Positions 33,591 through 47,400 of a stretch of 64,000 nt of DNA are shown piece after piece. Every line of letters begins with the position of its first letter. The stretch's first letter is position 1. This DNA is from Epinephelus fuscoguttatus (taxonomy: Eukaryota > Chordata > Actinopteri > Perciformes > Serranidae), in NCBI RefSeq assembly GCF_011397635.1, contig NC_064756.1, forward strand, positions 20,762,907-20,826,906. Reading direction: 5' to 3'. The notes beneath the pieces are model-generated. The model was not told where the DNA came from and made no database searches. It saw only the letters and a list, made by a program, of their open reading frames with translations. The position numbers and the translations under genes were made by a program.

Positions 33591-33940
33591 TAGAGCTACA
33601 GCCATTAGTGAATTAAAGAAAAAGGCAATTGTTTTGATAATCAGTTAACTGTTAAGTCATTTTTTTAAGTGAGAATGCCAAAAAAAATTATATTTCCATG
33701 TTCTCAGATGTGAGGATTTGTTGCTTTCTTTGGACTTGTATAACAGTAACTAATATTTGTGTGTTTGGGAATATTGGATTGACAAAACAACCCATTTGAT
33801 GAAGTCACTTCGGGCTCTAGTTTAGGATAGTGTAACAGGCTTTTCTCGCTAATTTCTGATGTTTTAAAGACTAAACGATTAATTGAGAAAATAATCTACA
33901 GATTAATCGGTAACAAACATAATCAATAGTTGCAGCCGTA
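33591..33940. mobile_element. hAT (Charlie-like) MITE, 350 bp
   Basis: Left TAGAGCTACAGCCATTAGTG and right AATCAATAGTTGCAGCCGTA are imperfect inverted repeats of the well known fish TAGAGCTGCAAC family. The interior has TTCTCAGATGTGAGGATTTG. No matching 8-base target duplication is visible. Confidence 0.65.
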
Positions 33941-34065
33941 GGAGTTTGTGTGGAAGAAAAAAAAATCAAGAGTGAAACATCAGGATCAGGCAGCAAAATA
34001 AAACATTTATTCATAAATCCAATGTAGAGAAGGTGTTGTGAGAAGGAGAGGATGATATAAAAAGG

Positions 34066-34296
34066 GCTGAGACTAACAATTATTTTCATCATCATTATTT
34101 TTCTATTGATTGATTATTTGGTTTGTTGTTTGAAAAATGTCCATCACAATTTCGTTCAAACCAAAGTTGTTGTCTTCAAACATCTTGTTTTGTCTGACCA
34201 ACACTTCAACACCCAAAGATAGTTAGTTTACCTTACTATAATATGGTGAAAAGCAGATAATCTGAATATTGGAGAAGCTGGAACCAATGCGTTTTT

Positions 34297-34300
<4 letters not shown>
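34066..34300 (+). mobile_element. hAT MITE remnant of the same family
   Basis: GGGCTGAGACTAACAATTAT, CTATTGATTGATTATTTGG, CATCTTGTTTTGTCTGACCA and TTGGAGAAGCTGGAACCA follow the order of complete relatives. The right terminus is missing. Confidence 0.5.
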
Positions 34301-34328
<28 letters not shown>

Positions 34329-34359
34329 ACAGATCATTTTTAGATCATAAAATCAAACA

Positions 34360-34488
34360 ATTCTGTATTAAGAAGATTTTCAAGAAAACCCTCAAAACAC
34401 ATCTGTTCAAAACTGCCTTTAACCTCTAAATTCAGTGTACTTCGCCTGCCCTTCCTGGAATATTTCCTTACTACCTCCCTATGGATTG

Positions 34489-34520
<32 letters not shown>

Positions 34521-34605
34521 GTTTCTGTTCTTGCTCTCTGTAAGGCGTCTTTGAGTATCCTGAAAAGCGTTACATAAAACCAGTGTATTATTATTATTAT
34601 TATTG
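34360..34605 (+). mobile_element. L2 LINE 3' end
   Basis: TTTCAAGAAAACCCTCAAAA, then ACACATCTGTTCAAAACTGC, encodes the usual F-K-K-T-L-K-T-H-L-F-K-T L2 ending. TCTTTGAGTATCCTGAAAAG, CGTTACATAAAACCAGTGTA and an ATT repeat follow. Internal ATT runs lie at 34498-34520 and 34588-34604. Confidence 0.75.
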
Positions 34606-36060
34606 TTAAACAGTATTAATATACAATAAAAGTTAATAAAATGACAAAAATCTTGATTATAGATATTAGGTATAAAATCATTATTATAAAAGCATCATTA
34701 GTGCAAATCTCAATATGTGTGTCACCACTAAATCAGAACAAGTATGCCAGCTCGAAAAGGTGTGTTTTCAGACAGGATTTGAAGGTGGAAAGGCATTTAA
34801 ATCTTTCAAGGTATTTTAATCTGTTATCGAAATAGTAGCTGATTCATTCCTAGTCAGTGGACTAATTGGTGAATCAGTTAATTGTTTTTACACTATAATC
34901 TGAACAGTACTAAATATCCAGCATTTAATTGTGATCAGTGTCAGGAGATAGAAACAGTAGAGCATGTCCTTATAACATGCAAACAATATGGGGTACAAAG
35001 ACAGGAAATGTCTGCACAATAGGCTCGGGCAGTACCTAATTTTTATAACTTTATACCTTCCTGATATTTTACTGGGGTTTACAGAATATGACGGTAAACT
35101 AAAGCTTAGCTACTAGTGATAGAAGTCATTGTAGCATGTATGTTATTGTCTAGCCTACAATGCTGTGTTTCCAATATGCAGTTAGTCTACTTTGACAAGT
35201 CTTGCTGGGTTTACGTTCTAATGGCCCATAGAATAATGGATACATAGAAAATTAGTGCCCTCTTGCTGGAGGACTGATGATACTTATTGTCTCTGGGGAT
35301 ACCATCACATCAGTGGGCTGAGTGAAGATGATGTACTGAATGAAATCATGTGGTTAATAAATTGCTTTTGTAGTAGGAAGAAGTCATCTCAAGAGAAAGT
35401 TATATGTGGCAGTACTCCCAAACAAGGGCAGAGGCATTTTTCTTTTTACTTACTGTTATCCCTTCCACTCACTGTCCCCATATTTCTTAGCGCAGCTCCC
35501 TATTCTGCCAGTAAAGGCTGACCTCAGGTGCTGTGCTGTTATACTTCGATGCCGCCCAAGCCTCCTGCAAAATTGCACATATGAGACATATGATGTAAGG
35601 AGTAGACTACAGTGTGAAAGGCAGAACATGGTTGTTTTGATGGTTGACTTTAGGCAGTGGGCAACAAGGGGCATTAAATCCCAGAAGAAGTAATGTGACA
35701 TCAAGGACACCGTCTTCCTTAAAACCTCAAAGAAGAAGAGAAGGCTGTCCTAAGAACTGTTGAGCACCCTATTATGCTGACTTAAACAACTCCCCTACAG
35801 AAAAGTGAGAACTGCATATATTATGGCACATTTTTAAGTGAAATATGAACCTAATTTGGTAAAGAATGTCAGACAAAGTTATTCTATGGCCTTGAGACAC
35901 AAGTTCAAACACAGCTGTTAATGATAAGGTGCTGAAGTTGTGCACTTCTGCATTTTGCTTCTAAGCATGAGGTGATGATGATATAGTTGGACAATGATGG
36001 AAAAGAATGTTGATTTTGTGTGTATGTTATTTATATTTTGTAAGTGTAGTTCCATTGTCA
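34606..36060. other. 5' flank / intron of ube4a, no exon identified
   Basis: Decayed repeat-like DNA. GGCTCGGGCAGTACCTAATT near 35024 resembles the start of a GGCGGTATACCG-type hAT element. The frames at 35255-35710 lack homology and splice sites. Confidence 0.4.
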
Positions 36061-36104
36061 CATAGCTGTTGTGTCCGCATTGCTCCTCAAGGCTGGGATC
36101 TTGG

Positions 36105-36134
36105 ATGGATAAGTGTTGAGCCCCAATGAGATGA
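36105..36134 (+). promoter_or_regulatory. ube4a: Two tiny upstream ORFs in the ube4a leader
   Basis: ATG GAT AAG TGT TGA occupies 36105-36119. ATG AGA TGA occupies 36126-36134, and its stop overlaps the main start (ATGA at 36131-36134). Both are within 30 bases of the start codon and must lie in the same exon, unless an acceptor falls between them. They could lower or condition ube4a translation. Confidence 0.5.
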
Positions 36135-36257
36135 CTGACCAGGGCAACAACAACCAGAACATCTCCTGCAACCCCTTTGCTGCCCTCTTCAGCTCACTGG
36201 CTGATGCCAGGCAGTTCGCATCAGGCCAGAGACCAGAACAGTCTGCTGAACCACCAG
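36131..36257 (+). CDS. ube4a: ube4a coding exon 1 (residues 1-43)
   Basis: [12 protein letters not shown] start, then [13 protein letters not shown], nearly the human N-terminus, which fixes the start. Ends phase 1, donor CAG/GTGGGT. Confidence 0.95.
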
Positions 36258-39200
36258 GTGGGTAGAGTTATCAGAGCTACTATAGTCCTCGAATGAGAAG
36301 TATAGTCAGTGCTGAATCAAAATGCATACACACAAATATATAAATAACATCATTTCAGTGATATTATGAAGAAATATCAGTTTTTTTAATTTATTGTATG
36401 TATGAATATCCAAATGGTTTCATTGTTACCCCCTGTATCTTGTTTCACAGTGGAGGACTCAGGAGAGAGCCAGTCAGAGTCAGAAAACTCTGTGTCAGAC
36501 AGTGTTGATGATAATGACGACTCCGTGGCAGAGATCAGCCGCTCCTTCCGGTCCCGGCAGGAGCTGTGCGAACAGCTCAATGTCAATCACATGATCCAGC
36601 GAATATTTCTCATCACTCTGGACAACAGTAAGTAAAAAGAGAATCCTAATCAGACCTTGATCTGTAACTCATACCCCTTTCATACACCGTATGTGCATCG
36701 GACTCAGCTCTATTGAATATGTGTTGGACCCATTGATATGAGACGGCTGATGGATGACCAATCAGTGTTGATGGTAAATGTGGTCCACTGAAGCAGTAAA
36801 TTCCTCAGTGCATGCTATATTGACAGAGAAAGCCAAGTTCTCCTGCAAGCAGTGCCTACATGTACCAGGATGCATTGCTCTCAAGCTTCTGACACCCATA
36901 GCTTTTAGCCTACTAGCCTATAGCTATTGCTTTATTGGCCAAAACATAATGTAGCTGAGGTTTATGAGTTGCACCTACAGTACAGGCCAAAAGTTTGGAC
37001 ACACCTTCTCATTCAATGCGTTTTCTTTATTTTCATGACTATTTACATTGTAGATTCTCACTGAAGGCATCAAAACTATGAATGAACACATGTGGAGTTA
37101 TGTACTTAACAAAAAAAGGTGAAATAACTGAAAACATGTTTTATATTCTAGTTTCTTCAAAATAGCCACCCTTTGCTCTGATTACTGCTTTGCACACTCT
37201 TGGCATTCTCTCCATGAGCTTCAAGAGGTAGTCACCTGAAATGGTTTCCACTTCACAGGTGTGCCTTATCAGGGTTAATTAGTGGAATTTCTTGCTTTAT
37301 CAATGGGGTTGGGACCATCAGTTGTGTTGTGCAGAAGTCAGGTTAATACACAGCCGACAGCCCTATTGGACAACTGTTAAAATTCATATTATGGCAAGAA
37401 CCAATCAGCTAACTAAAGAAAAACGAGTGGCCATCATTACTTTAAGAAATGAAGGTCAGTCAGTCCAGAAAATTGCAAAAACTTTAAATGTGTCCCCAAG
37501 TGGAGTCGCAAAAACCATCAAGCGCTACAACGAAACTGGCACACATGAGGACCGACCAGGAAAGGAAGACCAAGAGTCACCTCTGCTTCTGAGGATAAGT
37601 TCATCCGAGTCACCAGCCTCAGAAATGGCAAGTTAACAGCAGCTCAGATCAGAGACCAGATGAATGCCACACAGAGTTCTAGCAGCAGACCCATCTCTAG
37701 AACAACTGTTAAGAGGATACTGCGCGAATCAGGCCTTCATGGTCAAATAGCTGCTAGGAAACCACTGCTAAGGAGAGGCAACAAGCAGAAGAGATTTGTT
37801 TGGGCCAAGAAACACAAGGAATGGACATTAGACCAGTGGAAATCTGTGCTTTGGTCTGATGAGTCCAAATTTGAGATCTTTGGTTCCAACCGCCGTGTCT
37901 TTGTGAGACGCAGAAAAGGTGAATGGATGGATTCCACATGCCTGGTTCCCACTGTGAAGCATGGAGGAGGAGGTGTGATGGTGTGGGGGTGTTTTGCTGG
38001 TGACACTGTTGGGGATTTATTCAAAACTGAAGGCACACTGAACTAGCATGGCTACCACAGCATCCTGCAGCGACATGCCATCCCATCCGGTTTGCGTTTA
38101 GTTGGACGATCATTTATTTTTCAACAGGACAATGACCCCAAACACACCTCCAGGCTGTGTAAGGGCTATTTGACCAAGAAGGAGAGTGATGGAGTGCTGC
38201 GGCAGATGACCTGGCCTCCACAGTCACCGGACCTGAACCCAATCGAGATGGTTTGGGGTGAGCTGGACCGCAGAGTGAAGGCAAAGGGGCCAACAAGTGC
38301 TAAACACCTCTGGGAACTCCTTCAAGACTGTTGGAAAACCATTTCAGGTGACTACCTCTTGAAGCTCATGGAGAGAATGCCAAGAGTGTGCAAAGCAGTA
38401 ATCAGAGCAAAGGGTGGCTATTTTGAAGAAACTAGAATATAAAACATGTTTTCAGTTATTTCACCTTTTTTTGTTAAGTACATAACTCCACATGTGTTCA
38501 TTCATAGTTCATTCATAGTAGTGATGCCTTCAGTGAGAATCTACAATGTAAGTAGTCATGAAAATAAAGAAAACGCATTGAATGAGAAGGTGTGTCCAAA
38601 CTTTTGGCCTGTACTGTATACTGCTGCACATAACAAAATAAAAACATGGAAGCCCCATAGTCTGAACCAGCATGCCCTAAGGCAACTCAACAAAATAGTG
38701 TTAACTTAGGTTACCTTAGATTACTTGGATCACCTGCCCTCTCGGCCCTGCTAGTTTCAGTTGTCTTTTCTAGTATATCTTTGGGATCCAGTTGAAGGTC
38801 TCCAGCACACCTCTGTCCAAGTTCAGGGTAAAACTTTCACGTATAGTAATGCACACACAAGCTCTCTCAGGGCTCTCCTGGCATCAGCAACAGCTACAGC
38901 ACTACCCACGCTCAAATTCAAAATGTTTCCATTTCCGTTGGCATTGGAGGGCAATTTGAGCAAAGGCACCACCAATTGGGCTCTGCTCTTGGCAGCTCTG
39001 GTTCTTGAACGTCCCTGCCATCCATATCTTCTCATGCAGCTTCAGCTTCTCTCTGCTGCATTTCTTCGGCTGTATCCTCTGGCTCAGAGAAATACAGCTG
39101 AATATCTGAGTCAGCCAAAAGACTAAAGTAAAGTGTATCCTCATCCATAACATCCTCTGCACTTTTCACTATTTTCACTGTTGGAAACATAGCCAGTTTG

Positions 39201-41137
39201 CAGCACAAGCGTAGACAACAAGGAAGTTGTGTTCTCGAGCGGCATCTAGTAGTCCCCTGGCTATCCAAGGGCAAAATTCAGCCTTTAGTTTTCCTCCTTC
39301 CATCCACGTCACTGTTGCGTCAAATGACGGCGCTGAAAGGAGGAAGAACAACAGGCTTTGCAGCAGCTGAACTCAGCCTACCTGGTCAGTTTATCACACA
39401 CTGAGGAATTTATTGCTTCATTCGACTACATTTATCATGAACACTGATTGGACACCCACATACAAGGTGGCACATTGTCCCTTTGATGTCAAACTCATGC
39501 GTCTACGTTGCTGAAAACTTGGAACAAGAACAAGTCATGTTGGAGAGGAAGAAACAGTCCAAAGCATGGCTTCATTTAACGAAGAAAGATAACTAACAGT
39601 GCTGCTCTTGTAATGTCTGTAAAATGTTAACTTCAAGTAAGGAAACACCAGCTATCTGCTGAAACATCTTTCTATGCAACATGGGCTTATATGAAGGAAT
39701 GCTGTGTATTGACACGAGTGCCACTGCCTACCAATTCAGCAGCACATTTGTTACCGGGGGGGTGAATATCCTCTGTTACAAAAATGCTCAAATGTGTAGG
39801 CCTTATTTGTTTCCTCCACAAAATCAATAAGAGAATCAATAAAGAATAGGATTGATAAGCACAATCAATAGTGTGACTGATATCAATAAAATCTTACCAA
39901 TTCCCTATTTGGAAATGACATCAACATTCTTACAAAATCGATATGACACATGTGATGAATACGTCATGTGTGCAAATTTGTTGAGCCGTCCATTAAGAAT
40001 GACATCAATTTCCACATTACCGATTTCCACCTATCCTTCATTATGGGACAGCGTCACATCTAACTGCACTCCCTGAAGAAATATTATCATATTTTTGGAA
40101 AAATGAAACAGTGATTGCAGAGAGAAGCAGACAGAGGGGTCTACAGTCTGTGTTTGAAGGATATATCCAGGATGTCAAACTGACTCAGCAGCAACAACAG
40201 GTTAAAAGACAAAGATAGTTAGAAGCTAAAGCCGAACTATAGGCTACAGATCACAGTGTAAAAGTGAACCACCACATCACTGCTGATCGCCACACAAGAC
40301 AATGAATATAAAAGGAAACTTTGCTGATATTGAACCAGCTGTGTGACATCACAGTGTGTGCAGATGAACGGTGTTTGGCTTTGCCCTCATGCCGCTGCCA
40401 ACACCTGGACCTTCACGCCGGATAGGCAGGGATTTTCAGGGGAAGTCAAACAACGTTCATCTGTGCGCAATGTGATGACACACAGCTGGTTGAATATCAG
40501 CAAAGTTTTCCTGCTTCCCTTCACTGGTTCCTGTACAGCAGGGTCGGTCTTTGTTTCACTGATATAATCATTAAAAAGCAAAAGCAGCATGTGTATACAT
40601 TCAGTAGGCTATATCTTCAGTAGCTAGCTAGCTAACCCTACACTTTTCAGGGTTTGATTTTGGTTTTGGAACAGGGAAGAAACGTATATCTTTTTCCAAC
40701 CTCTCCGGGTAATGAGTATCATTAATACACGACGTGCCCCAGGCACAACATTTAGCTCTAAATCCACAAAACCAGCCTGAAAATGAAGGAAATTTGAAAC
40801 GAATGGAGCACAGCTGGTCTGAGGCGGACTGATGCTATGTTACGATTGGCCAGTCTGTGTCTGGGGGCGGGACTTAGCAAAGGGTCTGTTAGTTGTTAGT
40901 AAACCATGTTTACCTGTGGTATTTGCTTCAGTCTGTAAGAAACATTTGACAGACAGAAAGAAACATTTGACAGACAGAAACAGGCTGACAGACACAGACA
41001 GACAGACAGACAGACAGACACAGACAGACAGACGAATAGACAGAAACAGACAGACACAAACAAACAAACAGACAGACAGACAAACAGATAGACAGACAGA
41101 AACAGAGACAGAAGCAGACAGACAGACAGAAGCAAAC

Positions 41138-41168
<31 letters not shown>

Positions 41169-41459
41169 AACATATAGACAGACAGAAACAGATAGACAGA
41201 CAGACAAACAAACAGACAGACAGACAGAAGCAAACAAACAGACAGACAGAAACAGACAGACAAAAGCAAACAGACAGACATACAGGAATAGACAGATAGA
41301 CAGACAAACAAACAGACAGACAGACAGAAGCAAACGAACAGACAGACAGAAACAGACAGACAAAAGCAAACAGACAGACATACAGGAATAGACAGACAGA
41401 GACAGACAGAAACAGATAAACAGAGACAGATAGACAGACAGACAGACAGACAGAAGCAA

Positions 41460-41491
<32 letters not shown>

Positions 41492-44400
41492 AAACAAACA
41501 GAGAGACAGGAACAAAGAGACAGACAGAAATAAACAGACAGAAGCAAACAAACAGACAGACAGACAGACAGAAACAAACAAACAGAGAGACAGGAACAAA
41601 GAGACAGAAATAAACAGACAGAAACAAACAGACGTACAGCAACAGACAGACAGACAGGCAGGTGTCTGATCATGTACCTAACTAATAGCACAGTGTGTTG
41701 TGTTGTCCTCAGTGGTATTATTAGATGTCGCCAGCCATCTTGAAAGTCAGTTTTTAAATTTCCAGTAAGCACTGCAACAAATGACTCACCACCCCAAAGA
41801 CAATACAGAGACCTTGCACACTGTGAAGCTTCTCTGTGAGTTGGCTGGGTCTCTCCACCACAGAGACAGCCTGAGGATGAGTCAAGATGATCAGGAAACG
41901 CAGGCTAAAAGCCCCTCTTTTCTCACAGAGTAATGCATTCCTCTGCCACCTCAGTCTGAAATAAAGCAGAGAAAACACATGCTGCACATTTAATCCTCCT
42001 GTGTCTTATTTATTCTAATGTTGATGCTAATGCCGCTGATTCATTTCTTAACTACAGTCCACTCCACTCCAGTATTCATGCTTGGAGTGCTTTAAGCTTC
42101 AGGGGTTGTTATGTATAATAAAGCTTGAGCACACTTTATTTTTAAGGACCCTGGTTTTATTCAACCCTAGGTGACCCCAGTCTGAGAGGAGGTAATGGGA
42201 TCCCTCCTCGCTGTGTTTACCTGGAGGAGATGGCTGCAGATCTGGATGGACAGGACTGGCTGGACATGGATAACATAGAGCAGGTCAGATGTCATCACTC
42301 TGTTCTTCCCATTTTCTTTCTCTCATCTTAATAAACCACTAAATGTCTGGTACAGTCAGTGAAGGAATGACCACCTTTACACTGTGCCAAGGGTGCCATT
42401 CATGGATGCATTATGTAAGAAATCGATGCAGAAGTCTAAGGGATCGCATTACAAATTAGGTGCTTAGAAAATGAATGAGTGAGTAAGCAGATGTGCAAAA
42501 TGTTTTACATGGTCTGTTATGTGTCCTCCAGGCTCTGTTTAACCGTCTGCTGGTACTAGAGCCAGGAAACCACCTCATCTACATGACATCATGCAGCGCT
42601 GTTAATCTCTCCGCTGACCGGGATGCTGGAGAGAAGTGTGCTATCCCATATCTTTTCGCTTCTTACCAGAGGGCTAAAAAAGAGGTGCGACTTTTTCCCT
42701 ATCAAACTGTATATGAAGCACTTTGATGCAACCATTTTCAGAGATTACTGGCTGTTTATAGACCGTTATTGATGATTGGAACATACAGATAACCCACGCT
42801 CTTCCATAATTCATGACTTAAGGTGAAGAAGGTACCAGAGAAGTTACTGCCGTTTGCTGTTCGCTGTAAGAACCTGACAGTTTCCAACACGCGGACGGTT
42901 CTGCTCACCCCAGAGATCTACACCAGCCAGAATATCTACGAACAGCTTCTTGACCTGCTGCTGGAAGGTTTCAGTGGAGCACGTAGGTTCAGGACTATTT
43001 CTTTTCCCATGTGTTCGTCTGTACTCACTGAATTTTCTCTTCTCAGTTTCTTACAAAGTCGCTGTGTTTCAGAGCCAGAGGAGGTGGTCGAGTTTGTGGA
43101 GGAGGTCATCGCTGGCCTGCTCTCTGACCAGGAGGTGCGTACCTTCGAGGAGGTGATAGTACCAGTGTTTGATATCTTCCAGGGACGCATCAAAGACTTG
43201 GACCTGTGCCAGCCTCTCCTCTACTCCTACCTGGATGTTCTGCTCTACTTCAGCCACAATAAAGATATTGCTAAGGTCAGAAGACACTCAAGGATGCTTT
43301 GCAAATGTTATTGTAAAGTTGCCTCCTTTTGACTGCTAATTATAATACCCACTACAAATTAATTTAAAATCATAATCGGATATACAGTAATGGGCTAATA
43401 TTTCACACTGCTACCTGAACCTTTCCCATGTGTTTAACTCTTCAAATCCTTCCAACAATTGTTCTTTTTTATTTTTGTCTCAGGTACTGGTGGAACACAT
43501 TCAACCCAAAGACCCAGCCAATGGTTTGCAGTACCAAAAAACCTTACTGGGAGCGGTGCTAAGTATCTCCTGCTTGTTAAAAACTCCGGGTGTGGTGGAG
43601 GGACATGGTTACTTCCTGAACCCGTCTCGCTCCAGCGCCCAGGAGACCAAAGTTCAGGAGGCCAACATCCACCAGGTGAAGAGATTCTCTTCAGTTTGTT
43701 CGCCTTTTTTTAATAAATTAAACTATTCAGTGATTGTCTCTACAAATGTTCCAGGGCTAATGATGTCCACTCTCCTTGTGTTGTAGTGTATGGGTCACTT
43801 TCACGAGAAGCTTTACCAGATCTTGAAAAACTTGCTCCAGCGATCTGGCGAGATGCGCCACTTGCTGCTCTCGTGGTTGGGCAGCTGTCTGCAGGCTAAC
43901 GCTGGCCGGGCCAAGATCTGGGCCAATCAGATGCCAGAGATCTTCTTCCAGATGTATGCTTCGGATGCGTTTTTCTTAAACTTGGGTGCGGCGCTGCTAA
44001 AGCTGTGCCAGCCCTTCTGCAGGCCACGGTCGCCCAAACTACTCACGTTCAACCCCACCTACTGCGCCCTCAAAGAGCTGAGTGAAGAGGAGAGGCGCAA
44101 TCGCAATGTGCATGCAACAGGTTAATAATATATGTGAAAATGAGTGTTAATAAGTCTATTTGCATTATTTCAACATCTTTATGTATCAGTATGAATGCAG
44201 CAGCTCTGGTGTTTGTTTTGGGTTTGTAACTGTAGCAGCAGAGGAGTATACATTACATTTCATGACTAAATAATCCTAAATGTGTTACACCAGGTCTCGA
44301 CAAGGAAACCTGTCTGATCCCAGTGCCCCCTCAGCAGCCGGTGGAGTCTGCGCAGTCCTACAGCCTGCTGACTGAAAATCTCATCCTCACACAACTCACC

Positions 44401-47400
44401 CTTCATCTCGGCTTCCACAGGTACGTATCTTCAAACGAGCGCCAACACAACTTCCATATAGACCTTTAACAGAGTATCGGTTGTCAGCAGTAACCCATAT
44501 TGTCTTGTTCTCTTTGTGTCCATGCACCTGCGCACATGCATTACATGCACGCGTAGACTCCATGAGCAGATGGTGAAGATGAACCAGTCTCTCCACCGGC
44601 TCCAGGTGACGTGTCAGGAGGCCCAGCGAACAGGCAACCCCATGACGGAGCAGCTCCTGGAGCAGTTCGAGCGTCTGATGATTGTTTACCTGTCAACCAA
44701 AGCTGCCACCACGCAGCCTGCCATGCTGCAATGCTGCCTTAACCTCCAAGCTTCCACTGCTGCTCTGCTGGTTCAGCTTAGTATGGGGAACCAGGGGCCT
44801 GAGCATGTAGCACTCAGTTTTCCCCTGCCCTCCCTACAGAACACTATGCTCTGCTACGTACCAGGTACGTCAGGTCTTCTACTTTTTAATCTTTTTGACC
44901 TCCTTAAATGGAGCGTGTGGAACAGTGTGTTTAATAATTGATAGAAACATAATTTGAATGTAACAGCATTTATCTCTGGATGTCACCACACCTTGCCAGC
45001 ATGTAATTAATGATTTTTGAGACCATTTTATTGGCAAAATTAACTTTTTATGAATGAGTTTATAATACTCAGGCTCAGGTCATGTGAAAATCGTCAGTAC
45101 AGGTATTTTTAGAGCTGATGTTTAATCTCTAACTCTGGGTTTAATAAATAGTTGATACGACAAAATGTTTTGAAATGACTGCATTCAAGGAAGTGGTTAG
45201 TCACTTGTAGCACGATTATTCATTCATGCTGAACATTCCTTCATATGATAGTCATTACTAAAGTGTGCCTTTTGTTTGTCAGAGTTTTTTGCAGAGAACT
45301 TGGGAGATTTTTTCATCTTCCTGCGTCGATTTGCCGACGATGTTTTGGAGACGTCTGCAGAAAGCCTGGAGCAGATTCTTAACTTCATCACTGTCTTCAT
45401 GGGTAACGTAGAGAGGTACGGTACATGGCTTAGACAGGTGCATGACTTGATCTATCATGTCAGTGACTGTGGCTGTGGGGCTTGATTGGTGCAGACCATC
45501 TTGGAATTTTAGCTTCAATCCCTCCTGTCCTATATGCACAACAGGATGAAGAACCCTCATTTAAGGGCAAAGCTTGCCGAGGTCTTAGAGGCGGTGATGC
45601 CCCACATGGAGCCGGTGGCTCCTGGTGCTGCTCAGCCAATCGTGTACCAGCGAGAAAGAGTCTTCTGCTCCTATAGACACGCAGCTCAGCTGGCAGAGGC
45701 CCTCATCACTGTGTTTGTGGACATTGAATTCACAGGTATTGTATTCCTCACAAGTTTTGACCTGCTAGTGGTCGCTGTAGATGGATGCAGCATTGAACTG
45801 TTTTTGATAAAGCCACATTTAAATCCACAGATTTCTTAACAGGTGCTATCACAAGTATGCACACTTAAAAAGAATTCACATAAAAAATACAAGTACTGTA
45901 AAAGATTGACTTTGGATCATTTGGGGTCTTTTTCTAGTCAGGTGTAGAGGATAGATTGTGTGTGCACACCTGTGTGTGTTAAAGATAAGGAGAGAAGCTG
46001 GAAAAAAAGTTGCAGTGTTTGCCTTTATTTAGTTTTCCTCTCTTTTTCTCCAGGTGATCCTCATCAGTTTGAACAGAAATTCAACTACAGAAGACCTATG
46101 TATCCCATCCTCAAGTACATTTGGGGCAAAGATAACTACAGAGAAAGTATCAAGGTAATGAGAAGCTGGATAGTGGTATGCTGTGAGACTGTTTGGGTGC
46201 ATCTGATAATCCTCAAAAATCTAATCCTGTCTCAATCATATCGTTTGCTGTCCCAAAACTAGAAATATCAAGATTAAATCCCGTTCTTTAAGAACAGTCT
46301 CACCTACAAATTCACCCACCACTACAGGCATAATAACACATCCAGACCACATGTTGTTGAACAGCTGTATAACAGTGTTCAAGTACTTTATTAATCATAT
46401 GCACAACAGTTACAGAGACGCAGTTACTGGCAATGAAAATCTTAAATCTCAGGCTCCCTTCAACGATGCTGATTTAAAGTGTATAAGAAAGAAAAAGAGA
46501 TTGTGCAAGAAAAACAAAATATAAACAGGGATGTAGTAAATGCATGTGCATAGTGATAAATATAAATATGTGTATATAAAGGTATGAACAGATGTAAAAC
46601 AGTAGTGTGTAGTAACATTGGTATGAGATGAGCACTGACAAGATGTAGGAATAGGAAACAGAAATATGGTGATAACATTTTTGTCGTGGATGTACATCAA
46701 GATTATAATCAGCTTTGAGATGTATTACTGAGTAATATGAGTGTATGATCGGGCAGCTTCATCAATAGCAGATATTGATTTTTGGTGACAAGCAGCAAGT
46801 AAACTCCTCCAGAAAGACTCTCACTACATGTCATTCAAATTTTTGTCTGTTGTGAGAGGAGTAGTAGGGAGGAAAGGTGGTGGAAAAGCAGAGGAAAGAA
46901 AATTTAATGGACTGGTAAACTGTTCAGGATTTATGCTTTATTATATTTTACTTGGTGCATGCCAAGAATGGCTTTGGCTGTTTGTAACCCACAATTTTTG
47001 TAAGTGAAATAGAAAAATATAATGATTGAGAGCAAAAACAGGAAGTGGGGCCATATGAGGTATTTTTCCATAGTCAGTGTATTACCTACAGTAGATGGTG
47101 TTCAGCAAGCCCCCAGTTTGGAGAAGCAGGTATACTGCTGTAGATGAGGGGCAGCAACAAAATGTATTTTAGCCAGCTAAAAAAAAATCAATATCAGTTT
47201 AAGTGCACGCTATATTTAGAATATTTTCACCTTGTCATTGTTCAGCCCTTTCAGGCTGAGAACATAAGCTGTTATCTGCGCTCACTTCAAAGCGACCAGC
47301 ATCATTTGACAAACAGGAACTTTACCGCACGGAAAACGGAAGTTACTGGTTTACCGCTGCCTTGATCAGTTTGTTTGTGTTATTGTGTGACTTAGGTGAG

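Noticed and set aside
40846-40871. CCAAT-like and GC-box words suggesting an internal ube4a promoter.
   Set aside because: They are isolated in AT-rich repeat-laden intron with no exon or CpG island nearby.
40945-41664. Regular repeats that might suggest a CRISPR-like array.
   Set aside because: The unit is four bases with no unique spacers, in vertebrate DNA; it is a simple satellite.
40840-41772. Very long open frames (up to 310 aa) on both strands.
   Set aside because: They are translations of the GACA satellite, giving monotonous Cys/Leu/Ser or Thr/Asp/Arg repeats in several frames at once.
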